Shown here: positions 44,789 to 56,995 of the stretch, piece by piece | Layout: every line of letters starts with the position of its first letter | Numbering within the stretch: the stretch's first letter is position 1 | NCBI RefSeq assembly: GCF_016097555.1 | Contig: NC_054701.1 | Span: 2,523,540 to 2,587,539, forward strand | DNA: 64,000 nucleotides | Source: Gigantopelta aegis | Lineage: Eukaryota; Mollusca; Gastropoda; Neomphalida; Peltospiridae | Direction of reading: 5' to 3' | Program-made: the position numbers and the translations under genes | The notes under the pieces: model-generated | Seen by the model: only the letters and a program-made list of their open reading frames with translations | What the model was told of the DNA's origin: nothing | Database searches by the model: none

Positions 44789-45782
44789 TGTGACGGAACA
44801 TGCTTTTATCTTTTCGGCTGTGGCGATATCCATTGTGGTGTGGGCTAGCTCGGCCAACCAATACACACCAGACGCCAGGTGCAGCTTGATTACGTAATAC
44901 CACCTGGAGATCTGTCTTGTGACCGTGGTTCAACATAGCGAACTGCAGACCGTCAGTCTGGACATCTAAGAAAATAAACCGTCTCTGGGAGATGGGCTCG
45001 CGTGTGGAAATAGCACATCATAACGCTAGGTCCCGCGTTGGGCGCGTTTGTTGCCTCCAGGCGTTGTTCACTGTCTCCGGGCCAGTCTGGGGTTTTTGAA
45101 TAAATAGCTAGGATTTTAGATATCTCGGGGAGAAACATTGGGAACGCTGAAGGGGAACCGACACTGTCCACTGAACGAACTATATCAGTTCAGACCGGAC
45201 TTGGTAAATATATATTTCTGCTCTGTTGTATAACCTTGATGTGATTGATGTGACTTTAATTATTTTAATACTGTATTATACCAATATTCTTTAGACAGTG
45301 TCTCCGGTAATCTTGCAAAAGTAAATTGTAGGCTTCACTGTTCTAATATATTTATAACGAGTATTTGGTAAGATAAAGCTTAGCTGGTAATCCTAGAGGA
45401 CCTAGGTAAATTGTAGGTTATTGTCTTTATTGTGATATGCACCAGTATTAATTCTGTATTACAAGGTTACTGAATGAGTATTTAAGGGTTAAGTAAAAAT
45501 TAACCAGTGAGGAATAGAGTTGTAATTCCTTGATTAATTAACTTCCCCTGGCAACGTTCTCCATTATCACACGGGTGTGTGTTGTATCACGGTGAAGTGA
45601 TTAGAATATTGTGTAAACTAGACACCTAATGATTAACTAATCAAGTGATTAGTTCTGGGTTGTTAATACATCGTTGTTGTTAATTAACTTAACTGCGGCA
45701 AGTGCATTTGTCAGCGTTAGTGTTAATACAGCTTCTAAAGTGTTTTGTGTTTTGTTGTGTTTTCTAGTGAACTAAACGTGCT

Positions 45783-45856
<74 letters not shown>

Positions 45857-46004
45857 TAAGATCTTATCTCTGATTACTCCTAGAGCCGGGCCATTCGGGT
45901 AGTAGCCTGCCCGATATAGAGAGATCTAATAGATATACAGTTAGGAGAGGTATTGGGATAATCGTGTTTTATTCAGTTACGGGTATTATAGGATCCCCGT
46001 GACA
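44789..46004 (+). repeat. 5' LTR
   Basis: It starts 'tgtgacggaacatgctttta' and ends 'ggatccccgtgaca'. It shares about its last 800 bp with the solo LTR at 38337-39499. A primer-binding-like 'attggggtgctcgtcccggg' follows shortly after the end. A (TA)n tract lies at 45796-45850. Confidence 0.75.
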
Positions 46005-46159
46005 GGATAAAAATTGGGGTGCTCGTCCCGGGGCCTGAAATGGGACATGCATATTGAAAAGTATGGTTTGTAAATGGGAGCTTTATAAAATGTTTTTTAT
46101 AAATTCACTAGAAGTAGCAACGTTGTTCACTAGAAAAAAGAAAAGTGCGTCATATTTAA

Positions 46160-48264
46160 ACATGGATAAGAATGTGCTGGATACGCTCAGTGTAGTGGAG
46201 ATAAAGTGGGCGTGTAAGGCCGAATTAGTTGAAATTGCGAGTGAGCGGGAAATTGATTTAACATCAGCTAAAACATTAGGAGATATAAGGACACTTATTA
46301 TCCAGGAAGTTTTTGGTGATAGGCCTGTTATGGAAGAAAGTGAGATTGTTCCTGAGATAGAGATAAATGAGTTGAGTGTGGAACAACAGTTAGCTTTTAA
46401 AAAGCTTGAGTACGAAAGAGAAGAATGTGCATTAGATAGAGAAAGAGAGAGAGAAAGAGAAGAGAGGGATAGAGAAAGAGAAGAGAGGGGTAGAGAAGAG
46501 AGAGAGAAAGATAGAGAGAGAGAGAGAAAAAGAAGATAGAGGTAGAGAAGAGAGAGATAGGGATAGAGAATTCCAGTTAGCAAAATTAAAAGTGGAACAT
46601 GAGTTAAAGTTGAATGCTGAAGAGGTTAGACGAGAGGCAGGAAATGGGTTTAACATGTCGGAGGCTTATAGATCAGTGCCTGTATTTGACGACCAGTAGG
46701 TAGATATGTTCTTCCAACTTTTTGAATGGGCCGCCAAGCAGCTAAATAGGCCGCAGTCTAAGTGGACATTGTTAGCCGTGTCTAAGTTTAAGGGGAAGGC
46801 TAGCATAGCTTATAATTCAATGAGTGATGAGCGAGCAAGTCAGTACGACCTAGTTAAGTCTGCAGTGTTGAGGGCTTATGAGTTACGACCTGAGAATTAT
46901 CGTTTACGGTATAGCGAATTGAAGAAAACGCAGGGTCAGTCTTATAGTGAGTTCGTGGCTAAGAAGGCAGGGATGTTTGATAAATGAGTGGTTTCTCATC
47001 AGGTAGAGTCATATACCGAGTTACGGGAGTTGTTGATCTTACAGGACATTAAAAATGGATTGCCTGTTAGCTTACGTATTCATTTAGAGGATCGTGATAT
47101 CAAAAAAATAGAGGAGGCAGGCATAGTGGCAGATGATTACGTGTTAATACACAAAGCTCAGGCAGTACAGGGTAGCTCTATACAACAGGGTGATAAGAAG
47201 AAATTTCAGCCATGTTTTTCCCGGGAAAGTAACTATTAGGGAGAGTCATCTAGTTGGTCAGCTAGTCAGGCAAGGAATGCACCTGGTGGGCAAAGTAAGA
47301 ATAAACCTGCATTATTAGCCAATGCACGACCTTTTCGTCCACATTGCAGTTACTGTAAAAGGGACAACCATCTTGTCGGGGACTGTTTCAAAAGGAAACA
47401 TGATAATGCACAAGTGGTCGGTTTAGTGAGGTCAGCTCCGTTAGCGAGAGAGTTATTGGATAGTCCCATGGCAGAGAAAGTAAAACCGTATGTGTCCACT
47501 GGTATGGTTTGTGATGTGAAGCAAGAGTCCTAAGGCAATATCAATCTATCGGGATACAGGGTGTAGCCAGTCTCTTATAACGTCAGTCTCTTATAACGTC
47601 AGATTGTTTAGCCGGTATTGAGAATTAAGATACAGGACGTAGTTTGGCCTTAACCTCGGTTACTGGAGAAAATATTGTTGTCCGGTTACATAACGTTTTC
47701 TTGTGTTCGAAGTTTGTGACGGGACCAGTTGTTATGGGTGTTGTGAAGGACTTGCCTTTTGAAAACATAGAAGTTTTGTTGGGTAACGATTTGACTAGTC
47801 AGTGTTGCCAGCCGCAAGGTGACCAATTGTTAATTGAAGACAGCCCTTTACAAATAGAAAAGTGTGAGGTTGATGAGATTAGATATCCTGCATGTGTAAT
47901 GACTAGGGCTATGGCCAGAAGGGTAGTACGAGATCCAGAGGATAATTGTGATTTGTCTGATACGTGTGTGAGCCATGAAATTGGAGTGGATGAGGTTACC
48001 AGTAAAATGGTAGATAAGTCAACTGATGAACTAAATGTGGTGGAACCTGTTGACCTCCCGCAGAGTATAAATGAACCAGTTGTGTTTGATAGAGGGGCCT
48101 TACCTTGTAATAGACAAGAGTTAATCCTAGAGCAGGGGGCTGATCCAAATTTGTTGGCAGCTCGTACTACATTGTTAACTGAGGGTGAGATGGAGGATCA
48201 GATGTCAGGTTATTATATGGACAAGGGAGTATTAATGAATTGCCTAATAGTGAGGAAGGTGTGA
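46160..48264 (+). pseudogene. gag-protease remnant
   Basis: In order: an N-terminal helical region (LSVVEIKWACKAELVEIA), an Arg/Glu-rich coiled stretch, a gag core like those of Ty3/Gypsy elements (KFKGKASIAYNSM, YELRPENYRLRY, YSEFVAKKAG), a CCHC knuckle (CSYCKRDNHLVGDC) and the trace of an aspartic protease (RDTGCSQSLI, EVLLGNDL). About three or more breaks. It belongs to the LTR fossil. Confidence 0.7.
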
Positions 48265-48304
48265 CAAGATGTAGAATTGTGGTGCCCTCTAAGAGTAGTA
48301 TTAG

Positions 48305-48520
48305 GGCCTGCCGGGCCTCATGACCTACTTTCCGTGACCTTGACCTTGATGACGTCACGCGACCTCGTCCTACTGGCCCTGACCTACTTAGACTGGCCTT
48401 GACCTTGATGACGTCACGGACTACTGTGTCGTGTGCAACGTCCTACTGACCCGGCCCTGACCTACTTAGACCGGCCCCTGACCTACTTAGAACGGCCCCT
48501 GACCTACCTAGACTGACACG
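48305..48520 (+). repeat. Terminal repeat cluster, left
   Basis: Repeats of 'ctgacctacttagactggcc', mixed with 'ttgaccttgatgacgtcacg' (which contains a perfect CRE-like TGACGTCA). It mirrors 63425-63715. Confidence 0.9.
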
Positions 48521-49034
48521 AAAGAGTATAAAAAGGCTAGATACGGTTTCATTATCATTCGCTCGCCGAAAACGACCACATCTACTACGTCATTGTTATT
48601 CGTTTGTGATATTTCGTCATTGTTAGAAGAAGATTCATTTGGATCATTGTGAGAGATTTTGTCACTGTTAGAAATCGACTGGATCAAGACTTGAAAATAG
48701 TAAGTTAATTTTCTTATACTGATTTAGTTTGAAGATCTATGTGTTTGCAGTGGTGGACAAATATAACGTTTTAACAAATGGTACTTTTTGAAAATCGTTC
48801 TTTCTTCAAATAAATAACAATTTTACATTGAAAGTGTTCTAAACACGGAAGCAGTTGTTCTTGTATGCAACGTCATTCAAAAACTGACGTCATTCAAACA
48901 TTATAAACGTGTTATACTCTCACCCTTGTTGAGTCGTTGTCTCTATTAAGTCGTGTCATTTCACCTCTTTTTAAAGTACCTACCGTTTGTTTACGTTCTA
49001 AGTCTCACAGTAAGATGTGTAGACAGTCAAATAG

Positions 49035-49223
49035 CTAAGAAATTTTTATGTATATCCAATTATTTGTTACCTTAAAAAATAGCTTTTTTTGTACACAGGA
49101 ACCAAAATAGGTCAAAAACACATGACCCGTATGACAATTAAAACATTTGTAGTTTTCGTAATTTATGGCGATCATGCCCAAAATATCTATCGAAGTGTCG
49201 TCTGCATGTTTATTTTTACGCAT
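49035..49223 (-). CDS. Small ORF conserved in both arms (CFNCHTGH protein), left
   Basis: 62 codons with ADDTSIDILGMIAINYENYK and CFNCHTGHVFLTYFGSC. The right arm has the same ORF at 62717-62902, with few changes and a length difference of one codon that keeps the frame. No family is recognised. The frame-preserving difference suggests real coding; it may be one exon of a longer gene. Confidence 0.45.
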   Translation of the reverse strand: MRKNKHADDTSIDILGMIAINYENYKCFNCHTGHVFLTYFGSCVQKKLFFKVTNNWIYIKIS

Positions 49224-49329
49224 TAGTGAGTGACGTCAGTAAAAATGTAAGGTCACACGTCAATCGTTTTTTCATGCAAGCAAATAAGGGCGCTAAAATT
49301 TGAAAACGTAAACTAAGATGTAGATCAAT

Positions 49330-49857
49330 ACAATTAGAAATAATCAAACCTATTTAAAAAAAACAAAAAAGAAGTTTGTCCCACCTTATCTTGCAAGCAA
49401 TATTTTTTAAACACCGTGTAGCAATCTGCTGACCGCTAAATCAATCATGTTTTTTCATAAAAACAGTTTTTTTTTTATTGATTTCTTTAAGATATAAATT
49501 CAACCAAGCAAATTGCAGCTATATACTTTGTTTTTATAACGTTTTACGCTTCTATTCTTGAACATAGTAAATAACACGAATCGTGTTTTTTTCGTTTAGT
49601 GGGCGGGGGTAGACCGATTGTAAGCACGTGTGTACTTTTGATTACATCAAATATGTATATTTTTCTGCATTGTTGGTTCAAGTAACAATTAAATTTGATT
49701 AAATAATTATAATAAATTTACAAAGCAGTTTAAAAATATATTAATACAATTATTAAGTACCTTGACTTACCAGGGTCCCATGCTAAAATGGTATTCGATA
49801 CTGATAAGACAACACCGTTTACGTGTCAGTTTAATACTTCAACAAAATAATTTAAAG
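49330..49857. other. Left-arm-only noncoding segment
   Basis: AT-rich sequence replaced in the right arm by the region holding a small spliced-looking gene (61100-62630). No gene was seen here. Confidence 0.4.
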
Positions 49858-50055
49858 TTAACATATAAACATGGGATAATGATCGAACACAAAATGATAG
49901 TGAGCGCAATGACTGTCAACGTCATTCAGTACTTCGACAGCACCCCTCTGGTTGCACACCCCAGGGATCCGTCTCTGACTGCTATCAGTGCTAAGCGTGT
50001 CACATGTTATACTTTGTAACAGTTCATTGAAACAATCCCCTTTCATAGTGTTCAT
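49858..50055 (-). CDS. Small ORF conserved in both arms (MNTMKGDCFNELL), left
   Basis: It has MNTMKGDCFNELLQSITCDT and SSQRRIPGVCN, then RGAVEVL. The right-arm copy is at 60963-61166. The two copies diverge right after RGAVEVL, where the arms themselves stop matching. Unknown function; weak coding evidence. Confidence 0.35.
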   Translation of the reverse strand: MNTMKGDCFNELLQSITCDTLSTDSSQRRIPGVCNQRGAVEVLNDVDSHCAHYHFVFDHYPMFIC

Positions 50056-50598
50056 ATAAAAAAAAATGTTTTACATTCAGTAGATTGTGATATTGAAATA
50101 AAAGAATGACAAGCAATATTAATAATTTAAAATATCAATTTAAAATATATACTCAAGGGACTAGTGTTTTTAAGGTGTAATATATGAAATATTTAAAATT
50201 ATTATTACTGATGTCGATGACGTAAAGTTCACACACACGTATAGTTCAGGTGACAATGTAAATAAGCACGTATATAAATATTAACCTTGTGATCGGAAAT
50301 TTCTAAGCAATTGCTCGTCACACAAATAAACATGTATATCTGACAGATATCTGTATTTACACTATCGCATGAACATAATGTACTATTTTATGCGAAACAA
50401 CACTAGGTCTGATGTATGACAAAACCTTTGACCTAATCTAAAAACGTATCTCTGCACACTACGAGCCAGTAGGGGTGCCAATGGGTTATTTTTAAATGTT
50501 ACAAAAATAATTCCTGGGGTCTTTGCTCAATAATGCCCCTCAATATTGACCTAAAAGTACCCCCCTCTCCCATAGGCCTGTATTTTGTATTTTTTTAG

Positions 50599-53500
50599 AT
50601 GGATCGCTTTGTCATCAACGCCACGGTGGATTCTTTCACGAGCAGCGACGACTTGCTTGCCTGGGCTAAGCAATATGGGCTGGAAAACGACGAATACGTG
50701 AATTTAAAACTCATAGAGCTACTATGTCAGGAAATTAAACAATCTGAAGAAGCCGCTGCGATGGAGATGGAACAATCAGAAGAAGCCACTGCGTTGGAGA
50801 CTCCCCCTGTCCCCGAGGTCGAAGACTTATGGTCTCCCTTAACACCTGAGGAATACGAGGAATTGATCAAACTGTGTGACGAACACTGGAATCCATCCTA
50901 TGACGAACTGGCAAGGATTTGTATTGACGACGGGGAATGGCAACCAGAAGAAGAACCTATGGTTACCTCTGAAGAAGCCGACGACGTTAAACAGGGAAAA
51001 GGTCTGCCATGTTCGTTTTGTAATGCCACGTTCAGAAGAATGCCCGATCTATTGAAGCATAGACTACAGTGTGCACAGAGACCATCGTCGCCACCACTAC
51101 CATCTACATCGTCAGAGCCGCCATTGAAACGCCAGCGTACCATCAATCAAGTGGGAGGGATCGGTCCTGTTGCTGCTGCTACCGCTCCAGTAACCACTGA
51201 AACACCATCTACTCCCTACACGTTTACAAAGAAAGGTACGAGGACGCACAAGAAAACATCGGCAGTCGACACGACCTACGACATAAAGTTTGACGAGCAG
51301 TGGAAAGGGAAAAAACTCAAAGATTTACACCACGATTTGTATGGCATGTTTGAAGACGTTCTCAAAGAAGCCACCATCGATCTACAAGACAGCGACCTTG
51401 GACGTGTGATCGTCCATCACGATGCCCTGAATTCACCGATCGTCGTACCCCTACAACCGCTATCCGAACTGAATGCTGACGTCATCTTGGGACACATCGA
51501 GAAAGTACTCCAGAGCAACGAAGATTTACCACTGGACACATCTTTCAGCATTCAAGTCGGTACCATACAAATCCCGAGAGGCGGAAGATCAGCCACCAAC
51601 CTAACTGTTCTGACAGGCCCAAACAACTCGGTGCACATAAAGCAGTCATTGGTGGAAATCGTGAATGACGACGATTTGTGCATGTCCCGTGCTATCGGTG
51701 TTGCCTGGGCCAAACTGAACTGCATCTCGAGCAAAGATTGGCAAGACCTCGTGGGTGGTCCTTACCCCCAGACGCCGCTCATCGACTTGATCATGCATCA
51801 CAAGAAATGTCCAATATCATATTTCAAACACTTAAGGAATAAGAATCGCCGAGAGCAGAAGACGTTGGCACTGAAACTGTGTGAACTGGCAGGAGTACCC
51901 ACCAATCGTCCATGCAGTTTGAATGACATTCCTGCCTTTGAACAAGTCTTGGGATGCCAAATCCTCGTGGTCAGTGCCGAACTGGGTAATAAATTCCTCC
52001 GAGTGGGTGACCAGACGTCACAGGCACCCAGACTCTTTCTATATTTTGTGGAGCAGCCAACACCCCATTTTCACGCCATTGTGAAGATCACTGGATTTTT
52101 TTCGGCGTCCTACTTTTGTCAACATTGTTTGAAACCATACAACGACAAGAAAAATCATTCCTGTTCTTTGACCTGCATCGTGTGTCATAGCCAAAACTGT
52201 CCCGAAACCGAAGTCCAGATGTCGTGTCGTCACTGTCACGTGACCTGTCGATCGCCGGAATGCTTTCAACGTCACAAGCAACAAAAGCAAGACAACAAAG
52301 GACGCACCATCCCCTCCAAGTGTGAGAGTTTTTGGAAATGTACCATCTGCAAAAAGATGCTCGACAGAAGCGAGAGGGATCCTAAACTCCACACCTGCGG
52401 GGAATGGAAATGCCCCTGCTGTAACAACTATGTGGACCACGATCATCTTTGCTACCAGCCTCCAAAAGAAATCAACGACGCCCATACCAAGTTGATCTTT
52501 TACGATTTCGAATGCCGCCAGGATGAATTACTTCAATGTCAGGAAGGTTACCTGCCTAGTGGAGTCTGCCTAACCTGTGCAGGAGACAACTGTAGTCATC
52601 AGTCTCGGTGTCAACATTGCCAGCAATCGTGGTGTGGCAAACAACAACACGTGCCAAACTACCTGGTGGCACAGACGGCCTGTGAAGTGTGCAAACACGA
52701 ACCAGTCACAGAAACATCCAAATGTCATGCATGCGGGTCAAGGTGTCCATGCTGTAACAAACGAGACAAGAAGAAGAATTACCTGAAGGAACCATGTGAG
52801 CAGACCTGTGGATTTCGTCAAGTCATCTTTCAGGGTGATGGAACCCACATTCGGTTTTGCCAGTGGCTGTTCCAAGACGACCACAAAGATGTCACGGCTA
52901 TCGCCCATAATAACAAGGCCTACGATGCCTACTTTCTTCTGGAATACATGATTGACCAGTCGATGTATCCACAAAAAATCATTTACAATGGATCAAAAAT
53001 CATGTACCTGCAAGTGGAGAGAGGACTTAACATCAGGATTATTGACAGTTTGAATTTTCTCCCCATGAAACTGGCGGCTTTCCCCAAGGCATTTGGTTTG
53101 ACAGAACTGAAGAAGGGATACTTTCCCCATTATTTTAACACCCTAGGAAACCAGAATTACCGTGGACCGTTTCCCGAACCAAACATGTATGGTGTCAATT
53201 ATATGGGGTCCAAGGAGAGATCAACATTTCTTAAGTGGCATACTGAGCAGCAGGGAATGTTCGACTTTCAGAAAGAGATGAGGGAATACTGTGTCTCTGA
53301 CGTCGCTGTTCTCAGAGAAGCCTGCTTAAAATTTCAAGCTCTGATGCTGGAAGCCACTGGTGAAAAACAGATCGACCTCGATACCAAAGCGGTCACCTAC
53401 ATCAATGGCATCGATCCGTTTGCCCAGTACATCACCATTGCCTCGGTATGTATGGGCATCTTTCAGAGCAAATTTCTCAAGAAACATCAGCATGTCAAAC

Positions 53501-55439
53501 TTACAGACGCCCAGGAAATCACAGACTGGATGACGGTCAGAGAGGATGGATCCATCAAGGTGAAACCTGATTTATGGCTGACGGAAGAAGAGTTGAGAGA
53601 TCGTGGGATGACCATCGTCGAGTCTGAAACTGTACCCAGTCCTATAGCTCAAGTGCCAAGTGAGGGGTACATCCAAAAAGATCAATTCAGCAGAGTGTCC
53701 ATCCAGTGGTTGGAATGGGTTCAACACCGAAATCAAGACAAGTACCAGATCCAGCATGCACTCAATGGAGGGGAACATCAGGTACCAGGAACTCATTACC
53801 GACTGGATGGTTTCTGTGCTAAGACGAACACGGCCTTTGAGTTCCATGGCTGCTTGTGGCACGGCTGTCGACACTGTTTCCCACACGAGCGTTCTAACAC
53901 CATCCATCCTAGAACCAGTCAATCCATTGAAGAACTGTACGCCCTAACCTGTAGAAAGAGAGAAGAACTGAAACTGAAAGGATACAAAGTCATCGAAATC
54001 TGGGAACACGAGTTTAACCATCTTCAGAAATCCAACCCAGAGCTGAAGCAGTTTGTGAACTCTTTGGATCTTCAAGACCGGTTAAATCCCAGAGATTCAT
54101 TCTTTGGAGGAAGAACGAATGCCAGCACGTTACACTATAAAGTCAAAGAAGGGGAAGAAGTCAAGTACGTGGATTTCACATCTCTGTATCCGTGGGTCAA
54201 CAAATATTGCCAGTATCCCGTAGGACATCCTGAAATCATACACAAGGATTTCAAGCCACTGGATCAATACTTTGGAATCGCCAAGGTGAAAGTTGCCCCT
54301 CCTAGAAAACTCTACCATCCTGTTCTGCCTTACCGTTCCAATGGAAAACTCAAATTTCCTTTGTGCAGAACCTGTTCGGATCAGGAACTACAAACACCAT
54401 GCCATCATTCGGATGAAGAGAGGAACATCACTGGAACCTGGTGCATACCAGAAATTCTTAAAGCCATGGAAAAGGGGTACCAAGTCATCACAGTGTACGA
54501 GGTCTACCACTGGCCTGAAACAACCCAGTACAATCCAACGACACGTGACGGTGGTCTCTTTGCCGAGTACATCAACACCTTTCTCAAGCTAAAACAAGAA
54601 GCCAGTGGATGGCCCGAATGGTGTTTGACAGATGAAGATAAAGACCAATACATCAGGCAATACAGAGACAAAGAGGGCGTACAGCTGGATAAAGATAAAA
54701 TCACAAAGAATCCGGGACTTCGTTCACTGGCCAAGCTGTGTCTGAACAGTTTCTGGGGGAAGTATGGTCAACGTCTGAACATGAAACAGTCTGCCTTCAT
54801 CCACGAAAGCAATGCAGACGTTTTCTTCCAGATGTTGGCAGATCCCACCAAAGAAGTTATCGATTTCCACGTGTTGACAGAAACCATTTTGCAGCTCGAA
54901 TACCAACACAAATCCACCTTCATCCCAGAAGATTTAAAAACCAACGTTTTTCTGGCGACCTTTACCACTTCCTGGGCGAGATTGAAGTTATACAGTGTGT
55001 TGGAACAGCTGGACGAAAATGTGTTGTACTACGACACGGACTCGGTCATTTTCGTGGCAAGGCCTGGAGACTATCAGCCCCCTCTGGGAGATTATCTTGG
55101 TGAATTGACTGACGAATTGGATGGTCAGTTCATCACCGAATTTGTCAGTGGAGGTCCCAAAATTATGGCTACAGAACCAATAAAGGCTCAGAAGTGTGCA
55201 AGGTGCGAGGTTTTTCCTTAAACTATGCCAATGCACAGCTCATCAACTTTGAAGCTATCCGCGAGATAGTTTTGTCACCCACCAGAGATGCTACCCTGAC
55301 CGTGACGAACCCATCCAAAATTTCAAGAGAAAAAAGGAAGAGAAAAATTTACAACAAAGTGGAAGAGAAAAGGTACAAGATAGTGTACACCAAGCGTGTC
55401 ATTCAAGACAATTTGGACACTCTTCCTTATGGCTATTAA
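50599..55439 (+). pseudogene. Protein-primed family B DNA polymerase (Polinton type)
   Basis: About 1,600 codons in all. The N-terminal region has a C2H2 finger (CSFCNATFRRMPDLLKH) and a conserved SRAI...REQ..A..L region seen in metazoan Polinton polymerases. Cys/His clusters follow. Exonuclease motifs come next: LIFYDFEC (Exo I), AHNNKAYDAYFLL (Exo II) and YCVSDVAVL (Exo III). Then FEFHGCLWHGC, and the polymerase motifs VDFTSLYPWVNK (A), KLCLNSFWGKYG (B) and YYDTDSVIF (C). Such enzymes copy linear genomes from a terminal protein. The gene is nearly whole, with about one break; a short Lys/Arg-rich C-terminal part ends at 55439. The start at 50599 is supported by the same start in the right-arm copy. 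Confidence 0.9.
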
Positions 55440-55449
55440 GGTTCTGTAT

Positions 55450-55935
55450 GAATCATCAAATTCGGTATGAAACATCAAACTTGGTATTTTTCCTCCATTT
55501 CAAATTATGTAACATCAAACTTGGTATTTATCTCCCAAAATCAAACTTGGTATTAGTCTCCACACGGTAACTTTTTTTTTTATCGGACTTTGTTTGAGTG
55601 CAGTTCAAATTCACTTTTGTATTTTTTTTAAATAGTCCGATACATTTGTGATTTATGGAGTCAATACTCCGTTATTTTAGGCCAGCAATTCAAAATTTGT
55701 GTAGAAGTAATCTAAATTCTCCATGCATTATCCCACTCTCCACTCACCTCTTGGACACAAACAAGTTGTGTTTAAGGGGGAAGCTGCAAATTAATGTTTT
55801 GGATTAAAAAAAAATTTACAATCACAGGTATAGTTCATCAAACTTGTTCCTCAAAATCAAACTCGGTATGAAACATCAAACTTGGTATATTCCCTCCACT
55901 ACATTCTCCATAAAAACATCAAATTTGGTATATCT
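55450..55935. repeat. Scattered CATCAAACTTGGTAT words
   Basis: About eight copies of 'aacatcaaacttggtat' or close variants in two clusters (55450-55560 and 55835-55935), separated by AT-rich sequence. No coding. Position between polymerase and ATPase genes suggests a regulatory or replication role, not proven. Confidence 0.75.
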
Positions 55936-56038
55936 TGTTTGAATCTCTCCGACCTCCACGTGGTAAACAAGGGGCAACAGGGACTTTTATATCTCTGGCA
56001 AACAGGAGAGAAATATCATAGGATACATTTAGATGTTA

Positions 56039-56937
56039 GAGGGCCACGTCAGGGCCACCTCAGGGCCACGTCAGGGCCACATCAGGGCCACGTCAGGGCC
56101 ACGTCAGGGCCACTCAGGGCCACTCAGGGCCACGTCAGGGCCACGCCAGGGCCACGCCAGGGCCACTCAGGGCCACGTCAGGGCCACGTCAGGGCCACGT
56201 CAGGGCCACATCAGGGCCACGTCAGGGCCACGTCAGGGCCACGTCAGGGCCACGTCAGGGCCACGTCAGGGCCACGTCAGGGCCACACCAGGGCCACACC
56301 AGGGCCACTCAGGGCCACACAGGGCCACACCAGGGCCACACAGGGCCACGTCAGGGCCACAGTCAGGGCCACATCAGGGCCACACAGGGCCACACCAGGG
56401 CCACTCAGGGCCACACAGGGCCACATCAGGGCCACGTCAGGGCCACGTCAGGGCCACACAGGGCCACGTCAGGGCCACTCAGGGCCACACAGGGCCACAG
56501 GGCCAGGGCCACATCAGGGCCACTCAGGGCCACACCAGGGCCACTCAGGGCCACACCAGGGCCACATCAGGGCCACGTCAGGGCCACATCAGGGCCACAC
56601 AGGGCCACACAGGGCCACTCAGGGCCACGTCAGGGCCACTCAGGGCAGGGCCACGTCAGGGCCAAGGGCCACTCAGGGCCACATCAGGGCCACATCAGGG
56701 CCACGTCAGGGCCACTCAGGGCCACTCAGGGCCACGTCAGGGCCACGCCAGGGCCACTCAGGGCCACGCCAGGGCCACTCAGGGCCACTCAGGGCCACGT
56801 TAGGGCCACGCCAGGGCCACGTCAGGGCCAAGCCAGGGCCACTCAGGGCCACTCAGGGCCACGTCAGGGCCACATAGGGCCACGTCAGGGCCACTCAGGG
56901 CCACGTCAGGGCCACGCCAGGGCCACGTCAGGGCCAC
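56039..56937. repeat. GGCCAC minisatellite, about 900 bp
   Basis: About 75 units of CAGGGCCAC plus GT, AT, T, AC, ACC or GC. Many units make CCACGTCA. Open frames through it (GHVRATSGP-like) are by-products of the unit. It ends directly at the TATA box of the ATPase gene (56940). Confidence 0.95.
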
Positions 56938-56939
56938 TC

Positions 56940-56948
56940 TATAAAAAT
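56940..56948 (+). promoter_or_regulatory. TATA box of the ATPase-like gene
   Basis: TATAAAAAT lies 56 bp before the ATG at 56996, right after the GGCCAC array. Confidence 0.65.
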
Positions 56949-56995
56949 AGTTGTGATTTGCAAAGTAGTTTAGTTTAATAGATACATTTGTCGCT

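Larger units (their letters stand above)
44789..48293 (+). mobile_element. Gypsy-like LTR retroelement fossil, 5' part
   Basis: A 5' LTR (44789-46004, TG...CA) is followed by a gag-protease region. The element stops at 48293 where a Polinton-like terminus begins; reverse transcriptase, integrase and the 3' LTR are not in the window. Broken, with several breaks. The LTR carries a (TA)n microsatellite. It looks older than the element inserted into it. Confidence 0.75.
48527..50598 (+). promoter_or_regulatory. Left terminal promoter and polymerase leader
   Basis: TATAAAAAGG at 48527-48536 faces inward. GTAAGT at 48700 looks like a donor, and 'gtatttttttag' ends exactly before the polymerase ATG at 50599. 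A leader with a roughly 1.9-kb intron is therefore plausible (inference). The same signals sit in the right arm: TATA at 63401-63410 and a donor at 63237 on the minus strand. Confidence 0.55.

Noticed and set aside
46083-46656. Ser/Leu-rich minus-strand ORFs
   Set aside because: Shadow of the Arg/Glu-rich purine stretch in the gag region.
56033-56877. Two long ORFs rich in GHVRATSGP
   Set aside because: Low-complexity translation of the GGCCAC minisatellite in more than one frame.
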